Shown here one piece after another: positions 17,957 to 28,542 of a stretch of 64,000 bases of DNA. The notes below the pieces were generated by a model. The model was not told the origin of the DNA. It searched no databases and saw nothing but the letters and a program-made list of their open reading frames with translations. The position numbers and the translations under genes are program-made. The stretch is from Photobacterium damselae (GTDB lineage Bacteria > Pseudomonadota > Gammaproteobacteria > Enterobacterales > Vibrionaceae). The DNA is taken from positions 186,001 to 250,000 of the forward strand of contig NZ_PYOG01000003.1 of assembly GCF_003026815.1 (NCBI RefSeq), in the 5' to 3' direction. Each line of letters starts with the position of its first letter. Position 1 is the stretch's first letter.

Positions 17957-17973
17957 GATTATTTTCCTCACCA

Positions 17974-20900
17974 CTATTCGCTTAACCAACCAAACAAGTC
18001 TTCATCAAGCTTAAACATAATGTCGAAGTAAAAGCCTTGTAAGTTATAACCTTGTGGGTCGAGGTCATCATCATCAAAACCAATCACGTTATAACCAATA
18101 CCTGCGCGTAGATTTTCCATCACAAGATAGTTTACTCCTGCGCCAAAAGAGTAACGACGACTATCAAACCAGTCTGTTCCTAACATCCCCGCATGAAGAT
18201 CTAAGTCCCAACGACGGTTGATGTAGTAGATAACACGACCATCAATAATTGTTGCTACCGAATCATAGTCTTGCTCATACTCGGTAAAATCTTCCCACTT
18301 TAGACCTACTCGACCAGAGATTGTCCATTGAGGAGATAATTGGTAATTTTGGTGGGTTGATAAAATATGAGCATTACGCGTTGCATCATTACGTTCCGTC
18401 TTCCATTCGTATGCTCCTAGCATGTGATAACGATTGGTCAATCTTGGACGATATGCAAAGCCTAAACTGAAGTGATTACTCCATGTATTTTGAGCACCAT
18501 CTTTATCGATATAACGATATTCTTCACGAACTAACCCGCTCCAATCCTGACTTAGACGTGTAACCCAAGCACCTAAAATACCGTAGTAATCTTCTGAATC
18601 ACCATGGCGGTACTCAATACGACCTGTTGTTTTGTAATTAGGATTTCGGATATCCGCTAAACCAAGCGATAGTGCTAACCCAGAGGTACCATCACCTTCA
18701 AGTACTTCTACATATTCAATAGATGGGTCAATACTGATTCCTGACACCATTTCAAAGCGGCCGCGATAACCATTTGCAAGTTCTAAACTACGTCCATCAG
18801 AAGCGCCACGCTGTCTAAACTCACTGAACGTACTACCACCATGTAACCAGTCAACATCAATACCAGCAGTAAACAGACTGGTTGTACCGCTACCTAAGTT
18901 AGTAATACCGCTGAGTGAATCAATGTATTCATATTGAGTGTAAATACTGGCTTGTTTGTGAACTTTTAAATCAGCTTTAATATTGAAACGACGCTTACTA
19001 TCATGACCAAAGCTTTGCTCATATTCAGTATCAAAGCGACCTGGACGCCCCCATACGCTGAAGGTACGACCGACACCCACAATTGCAGTGGTGTACTCTT
19101 CTGAATCTGTTTCGGTTTCATTTTTGATGTAACGAGAACCTAAACGCGTTGTCCATTGAGAGCCAAGGATCTTCGTATCAACAGTGGCCCCAATCGATTG
19201 TTGCTTCTCGGTATGAATAAGAGATTCTGAGTGATTAGCTTCGATATTTAAATTCATCAAGCCAGTTAACTTCTGACGATGGCGTAAACGAAACTCTTGG
19301 CGAGCAGGCGTTACCCCACCAGTGGTATTGGTATACCCTTCCTCGGCATAAACATACTCTAATTCAGTTACCGCTTGTGCACTCCAATCACGCTTAATTC
19401 GGAGTTTATAAGCCATGCCATCTTTAAGTTTACTATCGGTCCCAGTTGAAGAAGTCAGATTATTAGCACTCTCACTACCTTCATGAGACATATGAGCCAC
19501 GGCTGCGGTTATTTGCGTTTTACTATCAAAATCATAGTTAACCCAAACACTGCCTATGTTATAACCTTCAACATCATTATCGTTATATTCGTAGCTCGCA
19601 CCAGCAAGTAAATATGGGGTGAATAAATAAGAGAGTCTTGCTCCTGCTACGGTATAAGCATCACCATCGCCTTCTACATCATAAGAAACACGAACTTTAA
19701 TCGGATTTAAATCAGGATCATAGGTTGGAACTACTCGATTAAAGCGCATATCTCCTGTGAAATAATCAATGGTGTAATCAATATAACGAGTTAATGGTTG
19801 TTGTCTTAATACCAGTCCCTGATTATCTCTGTCATAGGTGACCAAATTAACCGTATCAGAATGACGGACGATACGTGTATCACCAATGCTGTAGAACATA
19901 GCGGTGCCGTTACCACTAAACTCAACCACTTTATGTAAATCTTCTGGGCGAGCACCGTATAACTGAGCCATCACTCGACCATCGTTATACATACTATTAA
20001 AGCCGTTTAAAACTTGGCTGGTGCGACCAATATCTGACTCATCAGCACCATCTGCGGTGTTATAATCACCCCACATTGCAAAGTGACGTTCTTTTTCAAG
20101 TTTTACATAAAGCTTGCTTGTACTACGAGCATCATATCCTTTGATGCTGGCATCACCTGGCATTGGGTAATAGCTATCTGGTGAGATTTCACGATAGAAG
20201 TCTTCATCTGATTTATTACTGTCATAACTTAATGTTAAATGCATACCGCCTTTTATATTACCTTTCATAAAGGCTGCAGCTCTTTCATCATGACTGTAAT
20301 TTTTATCTTCATAACCGTCGGCTTGAGCTGGCGGCTCTTCTCCACTAAAGCGACCATATCGACCGGTATAATTTAAAATACCCGAAACAAATAGTGGTCT
20401 TTTAGCTGCTACTTGGTACACCTTGATACTGTCAGAAAAATCTTCAACCGAGGCTTGTACATTTATCTGCCCTGTATTTTCAGTACTACGTAGATAAACT
20501 GTTTTCTCACCATTAATTACACGAACTTGGTGACCTGTTTCATTTTCCTGAATATCTGGATCTAGCCATGAATCACCATGATCAGTATTTAACGTGACAA
20601 AGTAAGTACCACGAGCAAGGTTATTGTTTTCATCATAGAGTTTAATAATAACGGGAATGACAGAACGTCCACCGTCTGCACGCAGTACATCACCATCAGC
20701 AACGACACTGATACGTTTTGCCGATTTAGGGTGAGAGAAATTCTTACCAAGGACTAAACGCTCATTACCGAATGGATCAACTGTTTTAATTTCAACGACA
20801 TTCTCGCCGTCTTCAAGAGGAACACCATACCAACCAACAATTTGCGCATTTTCACGTTTATTAATAATGCGCTCACCTAACTGATCCACACTAATCGCTT

Positions 20901-23900
20901 GGCCATTAACGTATAACGTTGGTTCAACATCGCCTCGAATTACAGCAATAAAGCGTCCGTCATAGCTATACTCATTTGTTGGCCAGTACCAAGTTCCTTT
21001 TTCTGCTTCAGCACGTGTGATATTTTTCGCTTCTTTTTCAGGTAAAGGAATGGCTTCTTGCAGTACATTATCGATACGGAATTTAGCTTCTTGCGGAATA
21101 CTACTGTAAGCCGTTGGAACAATAGTGGTTTCAATTTTATAGTGTGATAGCGCTGTTCTAAGAGCTTTCAATTTATCTTGAGAGTCACTAAAACCAAAAC
21201 GAATGGATGATTGATTCTCAGCGCCTGGATAAACATAAGCCTCATCCTGAACTTCTTTCGGATAGATAGAAATAATACTTTCTAAATCCTTCTTACTGCC
21301 TTTTCGAGATTCTAAAGCAAAGCCTTTAAAAACACTCAGAGCAGAAGATGAACTTGATGCTTTTTCTACTTTATTGGTTGATGATGTTGATGGACCACTA
21401 ATTACTCCTGATTGCAACTCTTCAGACTTGAGGGCTTTAGGCTTAGCATCGTATTGAAGTCCTTTAAAGCTCTCTGCCGTTTTAAATAACCATTCACCGT
21501 TAATATTGGTATTACGCTCTAATAGTTCTTGATAAATGGCTTCTTGATTTTCTGTTGGACATGGCGCAACAAAATCAGCTCGATGCATCTCACCTCGGCG
21601 CATATCCACAAATCGGGAGTCACCTTTTCCTGCATTTCGTGTATCTATCGGTTGCAGTTCAATACCAACAGGAAGTGTCTGCTTATCGACTTTAATGACA
21701 TGATTACCCGGCTTAATACCAAACATTGAGTATTGACCGTTCTCATCAGTAATAACATAGTCGCCGGTTTCTAAGTAAAGCTTCACGCCGCCAATTGGCC
21801 ACATCTGGTTTTTCATAATGTCATTACACTGAGCATCAATGAATACCTTACCGAAAATGATACCTCGATCAGACATGACTCCTGTTTGAGTAACTTTCAC
21901 CTGATATTTGTCAACATTTGAAGTAATTCGGGAGCCACTACTTCCACCAAATGTTGCAGCATCGGCATAAACAGAGTTAATACCATCAGAATCTACGGCA
22001 CCGGCTGTCAGTTGAAGAACGTAAGTCAGCTTATAGGTACCATTTTCTGGAGGCTGAGAGCTACCATTTAATGTACCAATATCGAAACGATAAGTGTAAG
22101 TATCAATACGAATAGGATCCTGATATGGCTGGTCATTTAGACGAGTACTGCCTTCCATATACTTAAAACCATAAGGCATCGAATCGTAAACTTGTGCATT
22201 AAACAACTGACTGTCTGGTAAGTTATTTTTAATAGTAATGGTGTACTTAACAAAACTACCTATCTCTGCACTGTCTTTATCTGCATCCTTCTGTATGGTT
22301 AAACGACGGTCCAAATTCTTAGGATCTATAGGAATATCAAAGGTATTAACCCGATCCCTTACCGCAATAGGAAATAGACCTGAGTTTTCAACATCCTGAT
22401 TACCAAATGGGCCATACGATGCAGGAACAACATTATGAAGATTAAAGTTATCTAGAACCGTATAAGATGAAGGCCATACATGGGTTTCAGGTGGAACGAC
22501 TGAGATATAGTATTGGTTGCCATCAATAGGTGCTAATTTAGGGAAAAAGACTCGGCCTTCTGCATCAGAGGTCGCTTCTGCAACAGGAGTTAACCCATCC
22601 ACATTCGGCACTCTGATTTTAGCTGCAGGGGCTACATTGTTTTCGGTTTGATAAAACTTAACAATTGCATTCTCAATACCGTTAAAGTTTGTTGCATCAA
22701 ATACAACAAATTGAGGGCTAATGTAAGCTAGATCGGTCAGAATAATCTTATTACCATTCCGAGGATCAAATACCTCAATCACTAATTCATCATCTGGGTT
22801 AGACTGAATTTCACAATCAAACGCCGTTGAACCATTTAAATTGAAGCCACTAAAGTTAATAGTTTGATCAATATTTGCTAATAACTCAGGTCTGATTGCA
22901 GAACCCGTACGCCATGGTGTTACTACATCTTCTAGACAATGGTTTGTACCAGTTCGGGTATAATTATCTTTCGGCGCTACAGCATGCGCTGGAATAACAC
23001 TTCGGAAAATACCTGTATTAGGGCCAGTTTCTGCAAAGACCCAGTGGAATGAATCACCATAAGTAGAGCGTAATGTTACAGGGTAATTAGAAGAAGCGGG
23101 GCCAATAATATCAATGGTTGATGCATGCTCATTACCTTGAGGCAAAATAATTTGTGCATGGATACCATCAAATTTTTCATCAAATCCTGTTGTATCGGCA
23201 TGATAGTAAAAGTTAGTAGGAATAAAATGATCGTGGTTGCTATATTCAATGGTAAAGTCACTATCAGGAGTAAGAACTTGATCATCTAATAATTCAAAAT
23301 CAATTAAATTAGCTTCATCTTCACCAATGAGAGTATTACAAACCTCACCACTTCTTGAGATGTTTTGATCAGTACTTGATAAATTAACTTCCGCTTCACT
23401 ATAGATTTTAAATGGCTGCTGACCTCTAACATTATTTACTTGTGTATAGTACGTAAAGTGACCTGAACTGTTTGGTTTCATATAATCAGACTTAACTAGA
23501 AAACCAACTTTTTCAACATTCCCAGTTCCATCCCAAGAACTGTATACGTACCAATCTAAATCATGATCAGCTTGCTCAAATAAAAAGTTATTATTGATAC
23601 CAACTAATACCACTCCACCATCAAAGTTATTTTCTGGAGAGACTAGTGTAATAGGTGAATGATCTTTAGCTGGATTTCCATTAATAATTTTATCTTGTAA
23701 TAATGTAATATTCGCAGGTAAATTAACAGAGATAAGAACCCCTGTATGGCTAACTTGTACAATATCACCAGACGATTCAGATTTAACAAAAATATTATAT
23801 GGTTGAGCTGAATCTTCCGGTTTTGTTAAGCCGATACTAGTATAATTTACTCTAAAATCAATCTCATTAAATGAGGTAACTGTTTGTTGGCAAACAGGAG

Positions 23901-24564
23901 AATTTTCAATGGTAAGATTGACAATTGGCCCATCAAATACGGTCAACCTTGTATCACTGGTTTTCACAACAGATGGCTTAGCTTGTGATGTTACTGCTGT
24001 TGTTAAATCATAAAAGTCATCATCTTTATCAGTAGTTGGTATTTCAACTTGATAGACAAGATTAATAGACTCACCAGGTTTTAGTTGAGGAATAATATAA
24101 TCACCAGCATCATTCTTATTTAATTCAGGCTCACCCGGATCATGAATACCATTACCATTAGTATCAAAATATATTTTAATTTCATTTGTGTCTGGTGATG
24201 TTAAATTACCATTATCGCCGTCTTTATTGTCTACGGTAATAATATAACTATCTTTTATATTACCTGTATTTGTTACTGTATGAGGAATACTAACAATAGA
24301 ACCTGGTGCAACGTTTTTCTCAGTTGCAGCACCACCAGCAGTATCCGGTGTTAATTCTACATCATAAACGTTTTCGACTTTAACATAGGAAATATTCGAT
24401 AAAACACGAATAGTTTCTCCAGAGCCAGAGTCAAAATAAGTCATGATGGCCTGGTTCGATATTTTCGTTCCAGCGCTAGTTAATCCAAGTGCAGTTGAGC
24501 TCACGCTCAGTAAAATGAAAATAACTAGGTACTTCATTTTAGTTATTACATTTAAGAGGGCCAT
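17974..24564 (-). CDS. Giant DUF11/Cna-B/Ig protein with C-terminal outer-membrane beta-barrel (about 2,196 aa)
   Basis: Start set at ATG 24564, with GGAG 8 nt upstream; GTG 24570 is too close to the ribosome site. A Sec signal (YLVIFILLSVSSTALG) is followed by the shared SAGTKISNQAIMTYFDS module and DUF11 domains (about 60-200 and 755-880). Then come a Cna-B/SdrD domain (about 900-970, GIIFGKVFIDAQCND), a bacterial Ig/Big-1-like domain (about 1280-1390, IPVIIKLYDENNNLARG) and, from about residue 1390, some 800 residues of alternating amphipathic strands (for example RMNLNIEANHSES-like and TEYEQSFGHDSKRRFN-like runs) typical of a large outer-membrane barrel. I infer an outer-membrane anchor or export pore with a big periplasmic or surface arm. 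It is not a classical TonB receptor: I see no plug domain or TonB box. Confidence 0.8.
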   Translation of the reverse strand: MALLNVITKMKYLVIFILLSVSSTALGLTSAGTKISNQAIMTYFDSGSGETIRVLSNISYVKVENVYDVELTPDTAGGAATEKNVAPGSIVSIPHTVTNTGNIKDSYIITVDNKDGDNGNLTSPDTNEIKIYFDTNGNGIHDPGEPELNKNDAGDYIIPQLKPGESINLVYQVEIPTTDKDDDFYDLTTAVTSQAKPSVVKTSDTRLTVFDGPIVNLTIENSPVCQQTVTSFNEIDFRVNYTSIGLTKPEDSAQPYNIFVKSESSGDIVQVSHTGVLISVNLPANITLLQDKIINGNPAKDHSPITLVSPENNFDGGVVLVGINNNFLFEQADHDLDWYVYSSWDGTGNVEKVGFLVKSDYMKPNSSGHFTYYTQVNNVRGQQPFKIYSEAEVNLSSTDQNISRSGEVCNTLIGEDEANLIDFELLDDQVLTPDSDFTIEYSNHDHFIPTNFYYHADTTGFDEKFDGIHAQIILPQGNEHASTIDIIGPASSNYPVTLRSTYGDSFHWVFAETGPNTGIFRSVIPAHAVAPKDNYTRTGTNHCLEDVVTPWRTGSAIRPELLANIDQTINFSGFNLNGSTAFDCEIQSNPDDELVIEVFDPRNGNKIILTDLAYISPQFVVFDATNFNGIENAIVKFYQTENNVAPAAKIRVPNVDGLTPVAEATSDAEGRVFFPKLAPIDGNQYYISVVPPETHVWPSSYTVLDNFNLHNVVPASYGPFGNQDVENSGLFPIAVRDRVNTFDIPIDPKNLDRRLTIQKDADKDSAEIGSFVKYTITIKNNLPDSQLFNAQVYDSMPYGFKYMEGSTRLNDQPYQDPIRIDTYTYRFDIGTLNGSSQPPENGTYKLTYVLQLTAGAVDSDGINSVYADAATFGGSSGSRITSNVDKYQVKVTQTGVMSDRGIIFGKVFIDAQCNDIMKNQMWPIGGVKLYLETGDYVITDENGQYSMFGIKPGNHVIKVDKQTLPVGIELQPIDTRNAGKGDSRFVDMRRGEMHRADFVAPCPTENQEAIYQELLERNTNINGEWLFKTAESFKGLQYDAKPKALKSEELQSGVISGPSTSSTNKVEKASSSSSALSVFKGFALESRKGSKKDLESIISIYPKEVQDEAYVYPGAENQSSIRFGFSDSQDKLKALRTALSHYKIETTIVPTAYSSIPQEAKFRIDNVLQEAIPLPEKEAKNITRAEAEKGTWYWPTNEYSYDGRFIAVIRGDVEPTLYVNGQAISVDQLGERIINKRENAQIVGWYGVPLEDGENVVEIKTVDPFGNERLVLGKNFSHPKSAKRISVVADGDVLRADGGRSVIPVIIKLYDENNNLARGTYFVTLNTDHGDSWLDPDIQENETGHQVRVINGEKTVYLRSTENTGQINVQASVEDFSDSIKVYQVAAKRPLFVSGILNYTGRYGRFSGEEPPAQADGYEDKNYSHDERAAAFMKGNIKGGMHLTLSYDSNKSDEDFYREISPDSYYPMPGDASIKGYDARSTSKLYVKLEKERHFAMWGDYNTADGADESDIGRTSQVLNGFNSMYNDGRVMAQLYGARPEDLHKVVEFSGNGTAMFYSIGDTRIVRHSDTVNLVTYDRDNQGLVLRQQPLTRYIDYTIDYFTGDMRFNRVVPTYDPDLNPIKVRVSYDVEGDGDAYTVAGARLSYLFTPYLLAGASYEYNDNDVEGYNIGSVWVNYDFDSKTQITAAVAHMSHEGSESANNLTSSTGTDSKLKDGMAYKLRIKRDWSAQAVTELEYVYAEEGYTNTTGGVTPARQEFRLRHRQKLTGLMNLNIEANHSESLIHTEKQQSIGATVDTKILGSQWTTRLGSRYIKNETETDSEEYTTAIVGVGRTFSVWGRPGRFDTEYEQSFGHDSKRRFNIKADLKVHKQASIYTQYEYIDSLSGITNLGSGTTSLFTAGIDVDWLHGGSTFSEFRQRGASDGRSLELANGYRGRFEMVSGISIDPSIEYVEVLEGDGTSGLALSLGLADIRNPNYKTTGRIEYRHGDSEDYYGILGAWVTRLSQDWSGLVREEYRYIDKDGAQNTWSNHFSLGFAYRPRLTNRYHMLGAYEWKTERNDATRNAHILSTHQNYQLSPQWTISGRVGLKWEDFTEYEQDYDSVATIIDGRVIYYINRRWDLDLHAGMLGTDWFDSRRYSFGAGVNYLVMENLRAGIGYNVIGFDDDDLDPQGYNLQGFYFDIMFKLDEDLFGWLSE

Positions 24565-24604
24565 AAGCACTCTCCACAGGCTAATAATTCAAAGATATGG
24601 ATGT

Positions 24605-24688
24605 AGGCTTATTGAACTTACTTTTACGTAAATTTAATTAATAATATGGATAAATAAGTTCAATAAGCCTCCCTACTAAGTAGGGAGG
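24605..24688 (-). repeat. Overlapping inverted repeats in the operon leader of the barrel gene
   Basis: A perfect 16-bp inverted repeat (AGGCTTATTGAACTTA at 24605-24620 and its complement at 24655-24670) overlaps by 3 nt a second, GC-rich 10-bp hairpin (CCTCCCTACT 24668-24677 / AGTAGGGAGG 24679-24688). Both lie in the gap between the 1,087-residue DUF11 gene and the barrel gene. In the minus-strand RNA the GC-rich hairpin forms first, 16 nt after the stop codon, with only a weak U-tail. The two structures compete at their junction, so this could be an attenuator or RNA-processing element. Confidence 0.7.
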
Positions 24689-24703
24689 ACTGAAGTTTAT
24701 TAT

Positions 24704-27700
24704 TTAGTCAACTTTCACAACAAAGTGGCCAACAGCTTTATCACCTGGAACCAACGTTCCAACAGTGAAGGTAACAGTATTACCACTTACCGCACCTGTA
24801 ACATCAGCACCAGTTGTACCATCAGGTAGACATAGAGGACCTAAATCATCCGATTGTAGAGGGTAAGTCGCATCAGCTAGAGCAACAACAGTACCGGCAT
24901 CCGTTGTATTACGACAACTTACTAAGCTACCACCAGCTTCAAACTGAGTGTACTCGGTTAGTTGGTCAGTAATTACGGTATTTAGTGCATCTGAAGTACC
25001 TTCGTTAACAGCAATCAGTTTCCATACAATACACTGTCCAGGCTCTACAGTGGTTGTATGCTGCTTCAAGAAAGTTTTATCAGTATCAGCTGCTCCATCA
25101 CAATCAGTATCTAAATCAGCATACTTATAAAGACGAACCTGACCTTTAATCACTTCAGAATTATCTTGACCTTCCGCTGTTACTGTTGGATCAGTTGTTG
25201 ATACTGCAGTAATAGTCGTGATGTTATTAGTACCAGAAGTTGCATCCGTTGGGGCAAACACTGTCACTTCCATTGGAATTGTTTCACCTGGTTCTAGTGT
25301 TAATGAAGGAACGGTATCTGAACCATCCGTTGCATCACACGTCACCTCGACATCAGCCGTTGAACCGTCAGCTTGTTGAACAGTAATTGGCGATGTTACA
25401 GGAGCATCACACAAGTTACCGACTTCAGTATCTGGTGTGCCATCACCATTGGTATCAATCGAAATTGTGTTATTAAAGCCAGTAGTGTTATTACCAGAGC
25501 TTAAATCTACCGTTTCAGTTGTATTACCAGTATTACCTAGCGTGTGCTCATAAGTCACACTACCACCTGGTTCAATCTGATTACTTAGTGAAGTAGGTGT
25601 AATATCGATACTTGCACTGGTTGCAACATCAAATGCTTCAACCTTACGATCAATTGCACCAGAGGCAGTTGATTGAACAGTTAGCGAGATGATGTAATCC
25701 AGATCGCCATCAGTATTCGCATCGATTGCAGATGCTTGATCACTATCAGCTAAAGCTTGAGTTGGATCAGATGGAATCGTAATTTCTGCAGTTACCCATA
25801 GCACAGCGCCTGCAGGGATTGTTGGTGTTGATGTGATAACAGCACCTGTTGCTGCAATATCTACTGTACCATCGGCATTTGTATCAATACCATTGTGCTT
25901 AAACACAACAGTCCAACCCGCTGGAAGAGCCGTTTCCCAACTTGCACCGTTATAGCTACCTTCAGCACCTAGTAAGAACGAATCAGAGCTACCACCTTCG
26001 TTAGCAATATAGATAGGAGCTGTAACTGTTGAACCTAGAGGCTCATCATTAAATACAGTTGCAACATCCGCACTTGTAAAGCCATCACCAGTATCAACAG
26101 GATCAACATCTACTGCTGGATCAATCGCTGTAATTGGCGTATTCGCAATATCTACAGTTGGTCCAGTGATATTATCTAAGCGTTCAGTCTTAGTATCACT
26201 TTGCGTTGCATCATTGTACGAAGTAGCCGTTGTTACAGCATCAAACGGTGTTGTTGAGTCAGCTGCATCAGATGGTAGTTTAGCCACTACGCGGAACAGC
26301 GTTTCATTACAGTTAACGGTAATTCCATCAATTGTTGTTGCTGCATCTGTACATGTAGATGGGTTAACTGGTCCAGTATCAGGAGTAACATTACCGTTAG
26401 TATCAACTAACTGCGCGCTACCATCTGCATTCCAATACTCAAATGTTGTACCCGCTGGGAAGCTTGTATTGACCGTTGTTAAATCGAAACTATCAACAGT
26501 GTTACCGTTGTTGATAATCTTGTTGTAGAAGAAGACATCACTACCTGCTGCTGCAGAATCAACAGTCTGGGTATTGTTGTCAGTACCATCAGAGTCACCA
26601 CCACCAGATGTACCCGTTTCAGTACCAGTATCAATGATACCTACACCGGTAGTCGTCGTGGTTGTGGTTGTGGTTGGGTTTGAAGGATCAGGACCTGCTG
26701 TTGTTGGATCTGGATCATTACACTCTCCAGCATCTACATAATCACCATCACCATTAAGATCCGAACATGAATATGCTACGTTACCAATTTCAGTATCACC
26801 TTGCATTGTTTCTGGTGAATAAGCTACGTAGAATGTCATTGAAACAGTAGTATTAGAAGCGAGTTGATCGTCTACTGCATACACACCTGGCACCGTAGTA
26901 TCAGTAGTGACACCATTACCATTAAGGTCTAAGCCACCATCAATTTGACTTTCAGCAGTATCGTTTGTACTGTCCTGATCCAAATCAACACCATGAGAGG
27001 CTTCATCCACCAAATTTGCGGCATAAGCAATTGGGGTATCGCCATTTACAGTCAATAAACCACTACTGGTTGCATCATATGCAGCACCAGTACTGCCCGT
27101 TACAAATACTGTTCCATCAGGTATACCATCAAAGATAACAACATCTTTTGCATCAGTATTACCGGTATTAGAAACTGTTACTGTATAACGAATTAAGCTT
27201 AATGCTCGATCTGTAGCACCATCACCATCAAGGTCAATGCCTAAAGAACTCTCTGTTCCGATATTTTCCAGATGCGTAGCTGATTTTGTCATATTAATTA
27301 CAGCATCATTTGTTACTGTAATTAAACTTGCATTGGTATCGTCAGCACTATCATTGTTATCACCAATATCGGTCACAGAACCATCAACCGCAGATCCTGT
27401 ACCATTATTAGCTTCAGCTTCAAGTGTGACACCGAGAGTATCGCCAGGTACTGCTGTTGTTGGTACGGCAGCGGCAACAATCAAGTTCATTTGCTCACCA
27501 CCAGCCAAGGTGACTGTATCGCCAGAGCTAAACTCTGCTTCACCAGCATCTGGCTGACCATTATTATTTTCATCATTGAAAAGCTTAATGGTTGTAGCAT
27601 CAATAGTATCTGCACCACGAGTATCTGTACCAGGTAAGTTCTGAGCAAAGGTTAATGTATAAGTATCAGAACCGTTACCTGTATTAGTAAGAACGTGTGG

Positions 27701-27967
27701 TAGATATACTGTCTGACCAGGAGATCCCGTTGTATTGATATCCTGCTCTATAGTTGCACTATAAATTTGAGCTACGGTTACAACGGCCTCATTAGATGTC
27801 GCTTGATAAGAGTTGCCCGATGAGTCTTCATAAGTAACTGTTGCTAAGTTTTTAATGTCTGTTCCAGCGGCAGTAGCAGCAAGGGCTTGGCTAGATAAAG
27901 TACCCGCACCTACCGTTATGAGTCCCGCTGCAACCCATTTTGATATAGGTTTTAAATGCGTATTCAT
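24704..27967 (-). CDS. Secreted DUF11-repeat protein (1,087 aa)
   Basis: ATG 27967 has AAAGGT about 9 nt upstream. The signal peptide ends at SSQALA (residue 30). The mature protein begins with AAGTDIKNLATVTYEDSSG...TSNEAV, the N-terminal module shared with the barrel protein and the 918-residue protein. About five to six DUF11-type beta-sandwich repeats follow (VYLPHVLTNTGNGSDTY, IRYTVTVSNTGNTDAKD, VTYEHTLGNTGNTTET, QCIVWKLIAVNEGTSDALN), with acidic DxNxDG loops between them. It ends GTLVPGDKAVGHFVVKVD with no anchor. A likely extracytoplasmic structural protein; the shared N-terminus suggests all three bind a common partner. Second gene of the operon. Confidence 0.8.
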   Translation of the reverse strand: MNTHLKPISKWVAAGLITVGAGTLSSQALAATAAGTDIKNLATVTYEDSSGNSYQATSNEAVVTVAQIYSATIEQDINTTGSPGQTVYLPHVLTNTGNGSDTYTLTFAQNLPGTDTRGADTIDATTIKLFNDENNNGQPDAGEAEFSSGDTVTLAGGEQMNLIVAAAVPTTAVPGDTLGVTLEAEANNGTGSAVDGSVTDIGDNNDSADDTNASLITVTNDAVINMTKSATHLENIGTESSLGIDLDGDGATDRALSLIRYTVTVSNTGNTDAKDVVIFDGIPDGTVFVTGSTGAAYDATSSGLLTVNGDTPIAYAANLVDEASHGVDLDQDSTNDTAESQIDGGLDLNGNGVTTDTTVPGVYAVDDQLASNTTVSMTFYVAYSPETMQGDTEIGNVAYSCSDLNGDGDYVDAGECNDPDPTTAGPDPSNPTTTTTTTTTGVGIIDTGTETGTSGGGDSDGTDNNTQTVDSAAAGSDVFFYNKIINNGNTVDSFDLTTVNTSFPAGTTFEYWNADGSAQLVDTNGNVTPDTGPVNPSTCTDAATTIDGITVNCNETLFRVVAKLPSDAADSTTPFDAVTTATSYNDATQSDTKTERLDNITGPTVDIANTPITAIDPAVDVDPVDTGDGFTSADVATVFNDEPLGSTVTAPIYIANEGGSSDSFLLGAEGSYNGASWETALPAGWTVVFKHNGIDTNADGTVDIAATGAVITSTPTIPAGAVLWVTAEITIPSDPTQALADSDQASAIDANTDGDLDYIISLTVQSTASGAIDRKVEAFDVATSASIDITPTSLSNQIEPGGSVTYEHTLGNTGNTTETVDLSSGNNTTGFNNTISIDTNGDGTPDTEVGNLCDAPVTSPITVQQADGSTADVEVTCDATDGSDTVPSLTLEPGETIPMEVTVFAPTDATSGTNNITTITAVSTTDPTVTAEGQDNSEVIKGQVRLYKYADLDTDCDGAADTDKTFLKQHTTTVEPGQCIVWKLIAVNEGTSDALNTVITDQLTEYTQFEAGGSLVSCRNTTDAGTVVALADATYPLQSDDLGPLCLPDGTTGADVTGAVSGNTVTFTVGTLVPGDKAVGHFVVKVD

Positions 27968-28059
27968 AAAGTGGTTACCTTTATAAGGTTTAAGATTAAT
28001 TTCATTTAGATGTCGCTAATCCCTTGCTCTGACGCATGGGTATGGCTTTCTCCTAACGT

Positions 28060-28542
28060 TTATTTAACTTCGATACGATAGGTGAAAATTTGTTTTTCCT
28101 TAGAATTAATTGGAACTTCAGGAATCCAACGAACAGCTGTGTATTTTTCAGGTGGAATAATAACTTCAACCTTTTTTCCATCTTTCATTACTTCTCGTTT
28201 TACCGGCTCTGGTTCAAATGTTTTTCCTCCATCAATACTTACAACAAACTTGGATTTCACTTTCGTTTTATCCGTGTCACCAACATAAACTGTATTTTGT
28301 GGAATAGGACCGGTAATCACTAATCCATCAAGCGCTCCCTTACTATTATTAGTGTAAGTTAGCTTATATTCGATCTTATCTTTGGGATAAACTGTATCCG
28401 CAGGTTTTAAAACTTCGTCTCCATCTTTATTTACCTCAATTAAATAAGCATCCATTTGACTAACCAGTGGCTCTTTATCATCAGCGAATGCAGAGAAAGA
28501 TGTTGTTAAACTTAGTAGGAACAAAAATAGTAAACTTTTCAC
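28060..28542 (-). CDS. Small secreted DUF11-like protein, first gene of operon (160 aa)
   Basis: I choose a GTG start at 28542: GAGG stands 6 nt upstream and the resulting MKSLLFLFLLSLTTSFSAFA is a textbook signal peptide. Upstream in-frame codons (ATG 28557/28554, or 28668) give poorer ribosome sites, and the longest version adds an unlikely second hydrophobic segment. The mature part is one DUF11-like domain: VYPKDKIEYKLTYTNNSKGALDGLVITGPIPQNTVYV and a closing AVRWIPEVPINSKEKQIFTYRIEVK. It is a single-domain version of the repeats in its neighbours, so it may cap or nucleate the assembly. It heads the operon, 92 nt before the 1,087-residue gene. Confidence 0.78.
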   Translation of the reverse strand: MKSLLFLFLLSLTTSFSAFADDKEPLVSQMDAYLIEVNKDGDEVLKPADTVYPKDKIEYKLTYTNNSKGALDGLVITGPIPQNTVYVGDTDKTKVKSKFVVSIDGGKTFEPEPVKREVMKDGKKVEVIIPPEKYTAVRWIPEVPINSKEKQIFTYRIEVK

